Shown here: positions 25,680 through 35,600 of the stretch, piece after piece
Numbering within the stretch: the stretch's first letter is position 1
Layout of the letters: each line of letters starts with the position of its first letter
Translations under genes and position numbers: made by a program
The notes under the pieces: model-generated
Seen by the model: the letters and a program-made list of their open reading frames with translations, nothing else
The model's database searches: none
Told to the model about the DNA's origin: nothing
Assembly (NCBI RefSeq): GCF_014650055.1
Contig: NZ_BMUF01000001.1
Span: 248,001-312,000, forward strand
Direction of reading: 5' to 3'
DNA: 64,000 bases
From: Streptomyces malachitofuscus
GTDB lineage: Bacteria > Actinomycetota > Actinomycetes > Streptomycetales > Streptomycetaceae

Positions 25680-26534
25680 ATGACGCGAATCACCACCACC
25701 GTCAACGCCAATGGGATCACCTTGGGCATCGAGTCGTTCGGTGACGACGGTGCACCACTCGTCCTGCTCGTGGGCGGGACGACGATGCTCTCCTGGCCGG
25801 ACGCGCTCTGCGAGCGCCTCGCCGCCGGCGGGCGCCGTGCGGTGCGCTACGACCTGCGTGACAGCGGGGAGTCGACGACGGCTGATCCGGAGGCGCTCGC
25901 CTACACCCTGCGCGACCTCGCCGCCGACGCGGCGGCCCTCGCGGGCGCGCTCGGAGGCGGTCCCGCTCACCTCGCGGGGATCGGCGTCGGCGGAATGGTC
26001 GCCCAGGTGGCCGCGCTCGATCATCCGGGCGCCTTCTCAGCGCTCACGCTGGTCGGCACTCGCGCGGTCGCCCCCGGCCCGCCCGACGACGACCTCCCCG
26101 ACCATGACCGGGCGACGATGAGCCGGCTGTTCGCGCACGCGATGCCCGAGTGGAGCGACCGCGAGGCGGTCGCGGACTTCGCCGCCGCCGGTGCGGAGAT
26201 CCTGGGCGACGACCCGGATGCGGCACGCGCCGTCGCCGCGCGCATCTGGGACCGTACGCCCAGCACCGCACCGGCGGTCCAGATGGCCAACCAGATGGGC
26301 ATGGTGTTCTCCAGGCTCGACTGCACACCCCGCTGGCGCGAGCGCCTGCCCGAGATCAAGGTGCCCACGCTCGTCGTCCACGGCCGCCGCGACCGGTTCT
26401 TCCCCGTCGGCAACGCGGAGGCCATCGCGCGCGAGATCCCCGGGGCGCGCCTGCTCGTCCTCGAGGAGGCCGCCACCGCGATCCCTGAGACGGCGGTCGA
26501 CGAGGTCGCCGAGGCGATGCTCACGCTCGGATAG
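25680..26534 (+). CDS. Alpha/beta-hydrolase-fold protein lacking catalytic Ser and His
   Basis: The product is 284 residues with the full fold. It has an oxyanion strand VLLVGGTTMLSW, YDLRDSGES after strand 4, the elbow region LAGIGVGGMVAQ, the acid loop VVHGRRDRFFPV and a C-terminal helix. The nucleophile elbow normally reads GxSxGG; here it is GIGVGG, with Gly102 where Ser is expected. The usual GH dipeptide before the last helix is replaced by ATAIP. The acid-loop Asp is kept. GGAGGGAG precedes the ATG at 25680. It is probably non-catalytic or works by another mechanism. Confidence 0.8.
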   Translation: MTRITTTVNANGITLGIESFGDDGAPLVLLVGGTTMLSWPDALCERLAAGGRRAVRYDLRDSGESTTADPEALAYTLRDLAADAAALAGALGGGPAHLAGIGVGGMVAQVAALDHPGAFSALTLVGTRAVAPGPPDDDLPDHDRATMSRLFAHAMPEWSDREAVADFAAAGAEILGDDPDAARAVAARIWDRTPSTAPAVQMANQMGMVFSRLDCTPRWRERLPEIKVPTLVVHGRRDRFFPVGNAEAIAREIPGARLLVLEEAATAIPETAVDEVAEAMLTLG

Positions 26535-26585
26535 AGGACGGTGGTGACACGCGGACACGGCCTCCACCGGGGGTGGCGGACCGGC

Positions 26586-27110
26586 CTAGGGCAGGAACTC
26601 CCAGAAAGGGCCGTCGGGCGCCCGGTTGCGTGAACACAACGTGACGTCCCTTCCCCGGAGATAGTCCAGCAGCCACTCGCTGAACGTCATCTCGTACAGA
26701 GTCCAGGCCGGGCTGTCGAACTCCTGGACCACGACACGCCAGGGCGACGAGGGCCCGTCCGGAACGCGAAGGAAGACCGCCTCGCCCGTCACGGCCGTGG
26801 CCACGGGCATCAACTCACCGGGGTTCGCCCCCACCGGACTCGGCAGGAACTCCACCATGTCCTCGTCGCGCCAGAGTTCGAGATTCCCTCTGATCTCTTC
26901 ACCCAGATGGTGCAGAAGATGGGTGGCAGGATGCGACACGTACAACTGTCCGTTGATCACGACCGAACCGTAGGCGTCCACGATCTCACGGAAGTCCGCG
27001 GGAAATGCGATACCGAGTTCCTGTTCCAGTTCGGTCCATGGTGCCGGATCCGACCAGTTGAACCGGGGTTCGCCCAACAGGGCCCGTATCTCTGCGAGCG
27101 TTGCCGTCAC
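26586..27110 (-). CDS. SUKH/SMI1-KNR4 family protein, possible orphan immunity protein
   Basis: The product is 174 residues. The N-terminus has the SUKH hallmark WTELEQELGIAFPADFREIV DAYG pattern (around residues 25-48), then a core with LYVSHPATHLLHHLG and a C-terminal MTFSEWLLDYLRGRD. SUKH proteins commonly neutralise nuclease or other polymorphic toxins. No toxin gene lies directly upstream, so it may be a displaced immunity gene. It starts with GTG at 27108-27110, 9 nt after the lipoprotein stop, and is likely on one message with it. Confidence 0.8.
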   Translation of the reverse strand: MTATLAEIRALLGEPRFNWSDPAPWTELEQELGIAFPADFREIVDAYGSVVINGQLYVSHPATHLLHHLGEEIRGNLELWRDEDMVEFLPSPVGANPGELMPVATAVTGEAVFLRVPDGPSSPWRVVVQEFDSPAWTLYEMTFSEWLLDYLRGRDVTLCSRNRAPDGPFWEFLP

Positions 27111-27119
27111 GACGGGACC

Positions 27120-27632
27120 TCACACCTTCTTTCTGGGATTTCTCGCATCGAATACGAGAGTGTGCTTCTGGAAATCCACGTGGAAGGATCCGGTGTAACG
27201 ACCCTCGGTGACCGTCGCGGTGAACTCGTCACTGGTCCTCCAGGCCGCCTGGCCGGGAAGGTGCGGGCGGATGCCGGCGAGTACGTCCGGGCGTCCCGGG
27301 CCGTTCTGCCAGGCGTACTCGCTCCGCAGCCGCCGGGTGTCGGACGAGGTCAGCCGGATCACTCCGGAGACCCGGAAGTCCGAGGGCCCGGGCACCGCGG
27401 ACCTGGCGTCACCCAGAAGCTCACCCGTCCACACGACCTCTTCGAAGTCGCCCAGTTCGGGAAAGTACTGCCGGACGACCTTCGCGTCCCGCCGCACGCC
27501 GTCCGACGGCGTCGAACCGGCAACGGCTCCACATCCGGCGACCAGCACACCAGTGAGCACAAGGCCCAGAGCGGCCGCCGAGCGGTATCCCGGCAACTGC
27601 TCGGCCGCGCGGCCCTTCCTTCGCGACTGCAC
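27120..27632 (-). CDS. Putative lipoprotein
   Basis: The product is 170 residues. A basic start (VQSRRKGRAAEQ) precedes a hydrophobic helix that ends in a lipobox LVAGC, so the mature protein is probably lipid-anchored outside the membrane. The rest is mixed alpha/beta with no motif I can name. The GTG at 27630-27632 has GGGAGGGG upstream. That leader and the first codons are nearly identical to those of the signal-peptidase-like gene 1.4 kb away. The longer upstream frame was rejected because it covers the adjacent gene. Confidence 0.75.
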   Translation of the reverse strand: MQSRRKGRAAEQLPGYRSAAALGLVLTGVLVAGCGAVAGSTPSDGVRRDAKVVRQYFPELGDFEEVVWTGELLGDARSAVPGPSDFRVSGVIRLTSSDTRRLRSEYAWQNGPGRPDVLAGIRPHLPGQAAWRTSDEFTATVTEGRYTGSFHVDFQKHTLVFDARNPRKKV

Positions 27633-27676
27633 GAATGCCCCTCCCTGTCTGTCTCCCGTGATCCCCGGCGGGCTCG

Positions 27677-28384
27677 CTAGGGCTGTGACCGTACGACGGC
27701 TACGCAGCAGATGGCGGCCAGCAGCAGTGCGAGGCCTGCTGGGCGCCAGGCGGCCTCTGCCGCCGAGCCGGGGAGGACACGGTCCGTCGGCTCGAAGACC
27801 CCTTGGGGATCGAAGACCATGGAGAGGCGGTCGCCGGGCTCGGTGGAGAGGGCGCAGCTGCGCCATGCCTCCGCCTCGACGGGGGTTCCGTCCGGGAGCT
27901 CGGTGGTGCACGAGTTCTTGACGTAGTCCCGGCCCTCGTAACGGTGCTCGTGCACCTCGGTCACGACGACGCTGCGGGTCTCACCACGTTCGGCCAGGAC
28001 GGCTTCGGAGGTGACGCGCGGGACCCACCAGGACAGCACAGTGCCCAGCAGGGCCACCGCGGTCAGCAGGACGCGGCCGGCATGGGTGAAGAACAGGTAC
28101 GCGGCGGTACCGAGCGCGAGTACGAGTCCGGCCACGAGAGCCGGCAGACGGTGGCCGGTCAGGGCACCGGCGACCGCGCTGCCGGCGATGAGCACGGAAA
28201 GCCCCACCCCCAGGAGGACTCCCTCCAGAAGCAGGCGCTTGGGAGGCATCCCGGTGAAACTGGCCGGCCCCCACATCAGGGCGCGAGAGCTGGTGTCCGG
28301 TGCCGGGCCGGACTGATCGTCGCCCTGTTCGGGACCGGTGCACGAGGCGAAGGTTCGCACCACCGAGCGGTATCCGCGCTTCAT
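27677..28384 (-). CDS. Hypothetical multi-helix membrane protein
   Basis: The product is 235 residues. After a polar N-terminus of about 50 residues come three to four membrane helices (for example LLLEGVLLGVGLSVLIAGSA and LVLALGTAAYLFF), then a domain of about 80 residues with two cysteines (KNSCTTELPDG, WRSCALST), then a last helix LALLLAAICCVAVV. The ATG overlaps the stop of the signal-peptidase-like gene (ATGA), showing translational coupling. I do not recognise the family. Function may relate to its coupled partner. Confidence 0.72.
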   Translation of the reverse strand: MKRGYRSVVRTFASCTGPEQGDDQSGPAPDTSSRALMWGPASFTGMPPKRLLLEGVLLGVGLSVLIAGSAVAGALTGHRLPALVAGLVLALGTAAYLFFTHAGRVLLTAVALLGTVLSWWVPRVTSEAVLAERGETRSVVVTEVHEHRYEGRDYVKNSCTTELPDGTPVEAEAWRSCALSTEPGDRLSMVFDPQGVFEPTDRVLPGSAAEAAWRPAGLALLLAAICCVAVVRSQP

Positions 28385-29064
28385 CTGCGGGCAGTCCATG
28401 GTGGAACTGCCGCGGCCGCGCTCCGGGAGCGCTGCCCGGTCACGTACCCCCCGATGCCCAGTCCGACCCCGGTCAGCGTCAGCAGGGCTCCCAAGGCTCC
28501 CAGGGCCAGTGGCCACAGTGCCGTGGCCGACTCGGCCCGGACGCGGCCGCGCACATCGGAGGCCGCGACGCTCCCCGACTGTTCGCTGAGGAAGGAGCGC
28601 GAGTCGTTGGCAACGGCTCGGTGATCCCCGAGGAGGAACAGCCGCCCTTCCGGAACGGTCACGTCGTACGGAGCTCCTGCCGAGGCGAACCTGTCGCCCT
28701 TCACATACGGTTCGTCGATCTCCTTGTCGTTCACCGCGACGCGCGTACCGTCGCGGGACGCCACGCGGTCTCCGCCCAGGCCGATCACCCGCTGCAAGGC
28801 CGGTGCGCCCCCGTACCGCCCCGGCACACTGACGAGGACGACGTCGCCGCGGCGTATCTCGGCTTCGTCGACGCGCTCAATGGTCACCTGCTCGCCCGGC
28901 CGATGGGTGGGCCGCATCGCATCGCCCGCGACGGTGATCCGCTCCCGGTCCAGCACCCCGGTGCGCACGATCCCAGTGGCGGCTCCCAGCAACAGGACGA
29001 GCCCCAGCGGCACCAGTACCCAGGCGGCGACTCTGAGCCCGCGGCCCGCACGTTGCGACTGCAC
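28381..29064 (-). CDS. Signal-peptidase-I-like (S26) protein with both catalytic residues replaced
   Basis: The product is 227 residues with an N-terminal helix, an S26 domain and a C-terminal helix. The family boxes are easy to find. The box that should read S-M-x-P-T reads GDAMRPT, with Ala49 in place of the nucleophile Ser. The box that should hold the general-base Lys reads ALQRVIGLGGD, with Gln91 in place of Lys. The GDxR box (LGDHRAVANDSR) is kept. GTG start at 29062-29064, with GGGAGGGG upstream. It cannot work as a normal Ser/Lys signal peptidase and may be a binding or regulatory homologue. Confidence 0.82.
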   Translation of the reverse strand: MQSQRAGRGLRVAAWVLVPLGLVLLLGAATGIVRTGVLDRERITVAGDAMRPTHRPGEQVTIERVDEAEIRRGDVVLVSVPGRYGGAPALQRVIGLGGDRVASRDGTRVAVNDKEIDEPYVKGDRFASAGAPYDVTVPEGRLFLLGDHRAVANDSRSFLSEQSGSVAASDVRGRVRAESATALWPLALGALGALLTLTGVGLGIGGYVTGQRSRSAAAAVPPWTARR

Positions 29065-29094
29065 GAACGCCCCTCCCTCCCCGTCCGTCCCTGC

Positions 29095-29607
29095 TCAACC
29101 GCCGTGGACCGAGCGGCCCGGCTGGAACGTCGGATCAAGGTTGTACTCCGCGATACCGAAAGGCTTGAATTCCTTGTCCGCAAGGACCCGGTACAGGAAT
29201 TCGGAGGTCGACATTTCATACCTGCACCACTCGTCGGAATCGTCTCGCGCGAGAATGCAATTCTCATCCGGACGCTCTGCGTCGAGAAGCCAGCAGTACT
29301 GATCCGCCCATTCCGTCGAAGCCCAGGTCATAAAACCTTTACTACCCGGCGTATAAGCTGGGTACGGCTCACCGTCTCTGTTCACCGAAAGACTTGCCTG
29401 CCACCGCACGAGAAGATTGAACATGGGGCCCTCCATGTTCCCGAGAAGGTAGACGGAATCACAGAAGGTACCTCCGCCAAAAGCTTCGCACAGCTCTTTG
29501 TAGTCCGTCGGCAGCGGAATCTGCAACTCCCTCTCGACTGCGTCCCAGTCGACAGAGTGCGCCGACGGCTCCCAGCCAGTGAAGTCGATGACACGTTGCA
29601 CCCACAT
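29095..29607 (-). CDS. SUKH immunity protein for the Rhs nuclease toxin
   Basis: The product is 170 residues of the SMI1/KNR4 (SUKH) family, with the N-terminal signature DWDAVERELQIPLPTDYKEL, then LCEAFGGGTF, a central GFMTWASTEWADQYCW and the C-terminal MSTSEFLYRVLADKEFKPF. It lies 82 nt downstream of the Rhs toxin gene on the same strand, the normal place for a cognate immunity gene. AAAGGA precedes the ATG at 29605-29607. Base composition is more AT-rich than its neighbours, consistent with transfer. The pairing with the toxin is inferred from position. Confidence 0.85.
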   Translation of the reverse strand: MWVQRVIDFTGWEPSAHSVDWDAVERELQIPLPTDYKELCEAFGGGTFCDSVYLLGNMEGPMFNLLVRWQASLSVNRDGEPYPAYTPGSKGFMTWASTEWADQYCWLLDAERPDENCILARDDSDEWCRYEMSTSEFLYRVLADKEFKPFGIAEYNLDPTFQPGRSVHGG

Positions 29608-29629
29608 GGGGAATCCTTTCAGAAGGGCA

Positions 29630-29668
29630 GGGTGCAGGCGGATATCGGAATGACATCCGCCTGCACCC
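29630..29668. terminator. Hairpin between Rhs toxin and immunity gene
   Basis: Perfect 14-bp arms GGGTGCAGGCGGAT (29630-29643) and ATCCGCCTGCACCC (29655-29668), with an 11-nt loop, lie 22 nt past the Rhs stop and 23 nt before the SUKH ATG. It could terminate or attenuate read-through from toxin into immunity gene. Confidence 0.65.
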
Positions 29669-29689
29669 CTGGTGATCTACTTTACCGAT

Positions 29690-32600
29690 CTAGGGTTGGA
29701 GCCCCGAAGGCGTATTCCAGATCGTAATGGGTTCGGCTGGAACTTCCCCTGTATCCAGATTCAGCCAGTTGATGCTCAGGTAGTCCGGTGCGCCGTTTTT
29801 GCCGGTGTAGTGAGCGGTCACCTCGTAGTAGACCGCCTGCCCACTGTTCACCATGCGGGCGATTTTATCTTCCACCGACTTCATCTGCTCCTGATTGGGC
29901 GTGGCGTACAAGCTCACCAGATTCCGCCGCTCCGTGCCACTGCCTCCCAGCTGATTGCCCAGCAGGTGGCCACGGTTCATATCCTGACCCGCCACGAAAC
30001 CCGGCGTCCAGGTCTCGGGGTGGTTCCTCATGGGCCGCGGGACCTGACTTCCCTGGATCATGGAGTCGGAGTTGCCCTTGACTACCTTGTCCCTTCCGCT
30101 CTCCCAACTGAAGTCGCCCTTGTTGAGGCAGGCCCGTACGCCCTGCGCCCGGTCGTACTTGTCGAGGGGCTGATAGAACACCGAGCTCTCGCCGTCGGCG
30201 CAGGAGTCCCGTGTGAACGGGAACAGTGCTACTCCCGGAACCCAGTCCCACTGCCCGTCCGGCTCGACGAGCCGGCCCTTGCTGCGGTCGCCCGAGTACT
30301 CGGACTCGTACCCGTTGGGGGCCGTCTCGGTGTTCCATCCGATGCCGTCGAGGAAGACGTCGACGGCGGTCTTCCAACCGCCCCCTACCTTCTTGACACC
30401 TACGCCGGCAGCATCCCCGATCGTGTCGAGAACGTCGCCGCACCAGTCACAGCCGAAGAGATGGCCGTCCAGCTCGACGAAGCTGGTGGGGTTTCCGCCG
30501 GTGAAGGCGTACCGGTTTCCGGTGTACGGGTCGGAACCGAGCCCCATGTCCGCGAGGGCACCGTTGTACATGTCCCGGGTGGTGAACCGGTTGAGTCCGG
30601 GGTTGTAGTCCCGGAATCCCATGTCGTAGGTGCCCGCGTGGGCGTCCCACCGCTTCGAGTTGTAGCGGTAGGGGTTGTAGGCCTCCTTGGTCGGGTCGTT
30701 GGCGTCGGGCGTGTCGATTCCGGTGAACTCGGACTCGTCGTCCGACCCGTAGGCGGTGTAGCCGTAGGTGGACTTGGAGTTGCCGTTCTCGTCGGTCAGG
30801 GTCTCGACGTCGGTGTGCGAGTTGTAGCCGTAGTAGCTGTCCTCGCCGGTGCCGTCGGTGTTGTGCTTGACCTGGGAAAGACGCTCGCCCCACGGGCTGT
30901 ACTGGTACGACTTCGTCAGCTCGCCGGCGACTTCCTCACCGAGCACCTCGGTCGACAGACCCAGGTAGCTGAAGTCCGTGGTCTCGCCGTCGGCTGTCTT
31001 GGTCGCCGTGCGGTCCAGGGGATCGAAGGTGTACTTGGTGGACTTCAGCGTGCCCGCGTCGTCCATCTTCTGGGCTTCGACGACGTGGTCGAATCCGTCG
31101 TACACCGAGCGCTCGATGACCTTGCCGCCGCCGGTGACTGATTCCTGGCGACCGAACGGGTCGTAGTTGTACGACGCGGTCTGACCGTCCACCGTCGCGG
31201 AGACCAGCCGGTTGCGGTCGTAGGTGTACGTCGTGGACGTGCCCCTGACCGTCTGGCTGATGACGTTGGCGTTGTCGTCGTGGACGTACGTCTCGGTGCC
31301 GGCCCCGTTACCGGTCTTGACCGACTTGGTGAGCCGGTTCGCGGGGTCGTAGGTGTAGTCGGTGGTCGACTCGAGATAGGCCGAGTTGTTGTCGGCGTTC
31401 ATCTTCTTCGCGATGTCCTGCGCCTTGTTCCCGTTGGGGTCGTAGGCGTAGGTGTGCGAGGAGACGAGGGTGCCGTTCGGCTTCTTCTCGACGGTCGTCC
31501 TGACCGCACCGTTGAGGTAGTACGTGTAGTCGACCGTGTTCTTGTTGTTCTTGGTCTCCCGGAGCTTCAGACCGCGGTCGGTGTACGTGTACGACGTCAC
31601 CTTCGGCGAGGCGTCCGTGGGCGACGTGCCGACCGAGACGCTTTCGACCAGCTCCCGCAGGTTGTAGGTGTACGTGGAGAACTGGTCGGGATGGGTGATG
31701 GTCTCCGGCTTGCCGTTGATGTCGTAGGTGTACGACGTGGACTTCTTCTCGGTCCCGGCGAGCGCTTCGGTGACCTTGGCCACCTGGTTGAGGCCGGAGT
31801 AGGCGATCGTGTAGGCATCGATCCTGGCGCCGGAAGAGGTGTCGTCGATCGAGGTCAGATTGCCGTTGACGTCGTAGGCGTAGGCGAAGGACTTCTTCTC
31901 GGAGTCCGTCTCGCCGGAGGTGTCGCGCACCAGCTTGACGCCGTCGGCGACCACGATGCCGCCGCTGTTCTGCTCCAGCTTCAGCTTGGCGTCGTTGCCC
32001 TGCTTGAGGCTGTACGAGCCGAGCGGGACCCAGGTGCCGGTGTCGGCGTTCTGGTCCTTGGTGACCGCGGGCTCACTCGTCGCCCCCTGCGACAGCGTGT
32101 ACTTCGCCGTCGCGGCCGCGCCCGTCACCTTCGGGTACTTCACGTACGCGGTGTACGTGCCGTCCTTGGGGATGTTCAGCGTCCATGTGAAGGCATCCGT
32201 GCCCGTACCGGCCGTGTGCGTGCGGTGGTCGTAGCCGTGCTGCCCGGCGATGTCGCCCTTCGTCCAGGTACCGGTCGAAGAGGTGTGCTGGCTGTCGGAG
32301 TTGTCCACCAGGACCACCGACTTGCCCACCGGCACACCGTCGTCCGACTTCGACTTCAGCTTGCCGTCGGGGTAGTACGACCACGTCATCGTGCGGTCCG
32401 AGGAACCGCCCGCAGAGGTGAGCGTGCGGGCCTTCTGCCGGCCCAGCTCGTTGTAGTCGTACGTGGTGGTGATGTCCCACGGGTCGGTGGACTTCTTGGT
32501 CCAGCCGTTGTCGAAGTACTCGAAGACCGTGTCGTTGCGGACCGTCTGGCCCTCCGACGGCGGCAGCGACTTCTTCGCCACACGGCCCACCGCGTCGTAC

Positions 32601-35600
32601 ACGGTCTGCGTGTAGACGTCGGGGTTGTTGTGACGGGAGTCGGCCGGGTCGTACGGCAGGAACTGCTTGACCGGACGGTTCAGCGCGTCGTACTCGGTGC
32701 GCGAGACGAAGTCGTCCGCGGCCGCCGTGGCCGTACCACGCGGGGAGATGACCTTGGTCGTGTTGCCGACCTGGTCGTACTCGTACCGGGTCGTGCGGAA
32801 CGTGGTCCCCTCGTAAGGGGTCCGGACCTCCTTCTTCATTCCGCGCTCGTCGTAGTCGACGTAGGTGATGTTGCCCTCGGCATCCCTGGTCTGGATAACC
32901 AGGGAGTCCTTGTCGTAGGTGGTCGAGACGGAGTTGCCGGCGGCGTCCGTGACCGCGGTGACGCGGTGGTTCAGGTCGTAGGCGGTCCTGGTCAGGTAGT
33001 CGGTCGTGTCCGCGGTGGCGTTCTTCCGCGGATCGATGACCCGGACGACGTTGCCGACGTTGTCGTACTCGTACGAGATCCTGTGCTGCTCGGAGTTCTC
33101 CACAGAGGTGAGCTGGTAGATCTCGTCGAACGTGTTGGTGGTGACGTGGTCGGTGGCGTCGCCCGTGGTCAGTACACCCTTGGGCTCGATCGTCGTCCTG
33201 AGGTTGCCGACCTTGTCGTAGGTGTAGACCGTCTTCCGCTCGGCGGACGTGGCGGTGTCCTTCGGCGCGGAGTCCGAGACGATCTGATCGGCCGCGTCGT
33301 AGACCGCCGTGGAGACCGCGCCGTTGGGCGCCGTCGCCTTGGTGACGTTGTCATTGGCGTCGTACTCCGGCGCCGCCAGCGTGATCAGGTCACCGGCCGC
33401 CTGGTCCTTCGGGACGACCTTGACGAGCGGACGCCCGAAGGAGTCGTACGTCTGCGTGGCCTTCTTGCCCAGCGCGTCGGTGGTCTCACGGACCTGGCCG
33501 CGCTCGTCGTAGACGAACGTCGTCGATTTGCCGAGGGCGTCGGTGATCTTCGCCGGGTAGCCCGTCGGACCGAAATCGCTGTTGGTCGTCGGCTTCCCGT
33601 TGGCGTCGATCGCCTTGGTCAGCTGGCCGTGGGCGTTGTACTCGTACGTGGTGGTGTAGTCGTCCGCCGTCGACGTCGCGACACCCTTGGGGTCGGTGAC
33701 CGTCGTCAGGTTGCCGAAGGCGTCGTAGCCGAACTGCCAGGCGCGGCCCTCGGGTGAGGTCTTGCGCCACAGGTCGGCGGCGAAACCGTCGGCGCGGGTC
33801 TGGTACTCGTACGTCGCCGCGTGGGCCGGCCACTTGGAGCTGTCCGTCACACAGGCGGTCGCCTGGTCGGGCACGCCCGTCCTGTTGTTCTCCGCGTCAC
33901 GCGACCAGAGCGGGTGGCCGGTCTTCTGGTCGTAGCAGTACGCGGTCCTGGCGCCGTTGGGCTCCTCGATGTAGGTGACGTTGTTGTCCGCGTCCCATGC
34001 CATCTTGGTGGTCTGGGACTTGGCGTTGGTGGTCTGGACGGGGCGGCCGTAGTCGTCGGTGACGTACTTCGTCGCGTGGGACTCGGCGTCCGTCACGGTG
34101 GTGTCGGTGAACTTGGGGGTCGCGGTGTTCGCCGCGTACGTGTAGCCCGTTTCGCCGCCGAGGCGGTCGGTGAGGGACTTCGTCCTCCAGTGGTACTTCG
34201 GGTCGTCGCCGTTCTGCGGGGCGTAGTACGCCAGGTCGGTGCCGTTGCCGCGCGGGTCGGTGACGGTGACCAGCTTGACGTTCTTGTTGCCCTGGGTGGC
34301 GTCGTAGGTGAAGGCGAACACCTTCGGCTGGGACGAGCCCGCGCCGTCGGTCAGCTTCGTCAGGAGCGCCTTGTCCGAGTACTCGAAGGTCAGGGTGCGG
34401 CCCGAGATGTCGGTCATGGACCGGACGTGGTCCGCGACCTTCGGGAAGGGCGCGTCGGCCTTGTCGTAGTAGTCGACGGTCAGCGACGTCCGGCCCGCGG
34501 GGTCGGTGATGTACTTGAGGAACTTGGTCGGCTTGTTGTTCGACTTGCGTTCCTCGTAGGTGTACGTCTGCGTGTTGCCGTTCTTGTCGACCACCGACGT
34601 CAGATAGCCGTCGCAGCCGAAGAGGAAGCGGGTGCCGTCCGGGCGCAGCAGGGTCCACGCCTCCGGGACCGGGTCCTTGGTGGGCTTGCAGTCCAGGCCC
34701 GGCTTCATCGACAGCCGGTAGTGGACGCCCGCCGGGGCCTTCCAGGTGCCGTCGGCCTCCTTGCGGAAGACGTGCGTGGTGCCGTCGCCGTCCGGCAGGC
34801 GGACCTCGGTCGGGTTCGGGTTGGGGTGGAAGTCCAGCGGCGCGCCCAGGCGGACGGGGCCCGCCAGCTGCGCCGACCAGCCCGCGCCCGAGACCGTGTC
34901 ACTGGTGTCGAGCGAGTTGTAGGAGAAGCGCGCGAACGTCGTCAGGCCGCGTCCGGGGTTGGTGAACGCGTTGTACGACCAGACGCTGTTGCCGGAGGCC
35001 AGGTTGTTCATCACCGTGGAGCCGGCGCCGGTGTTCTTGCCGGTGAAGGAGTAGAACTTCTCCAGACCGAGCTGGTTGGACGTCGGGTCCTCGACCGCCA
35101 CGCTCTGCTTCAGCGACGGGATGCCGTTGGTGCCGGCGGACAGCCAGCTGCCGTCGGCGATCGTGCGGACGTCCCAGCCGAGCACGTACTCGCCGCGCTT
35201 GTTGCCCGAGTCGGAGTTGACCGGGGTGGAGACCTTCGCCTGGATGGTGGCCGACTTGCCGGGCAGCAGCGCCGGGATCGGGGTGGCGAGCTGGTTGCCG
35301 CCGTTGGTGACGTCCGTGCCGTCGGGGAGCTTCCAGGTGTAGGACAGCTCCCGCTCGCCGGCCGCCCACTGCGACGACGTGGTGTTGGTGACCGTGAAGT
35401 CCACCGTGTACGTCGTGTTCGGGGTCATCCGGGACGGGGTCTGCGGGGCGTAGTACGTGTCCTCCGTGGTGGAGTCGACGTAGATGACCTGCATGTACGG
35501 GCGCAGCTGGGGGTCGGCGGCCTCGGCGGACAGGAACAGGGTGCGCTCCTGGGGGCCGGTGGCGGACTCGTCCTTCAGCTTGACCGCGACGCCCTTGTTG

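Noticed and set aside
28300..29727. A 475-codon plus-strand frame over the signal-peptidase-like and SUKH genes
   Set aside because: Shadow of two minus-strand genes with recognised domains; crosses the toxin-immunity hairpin.
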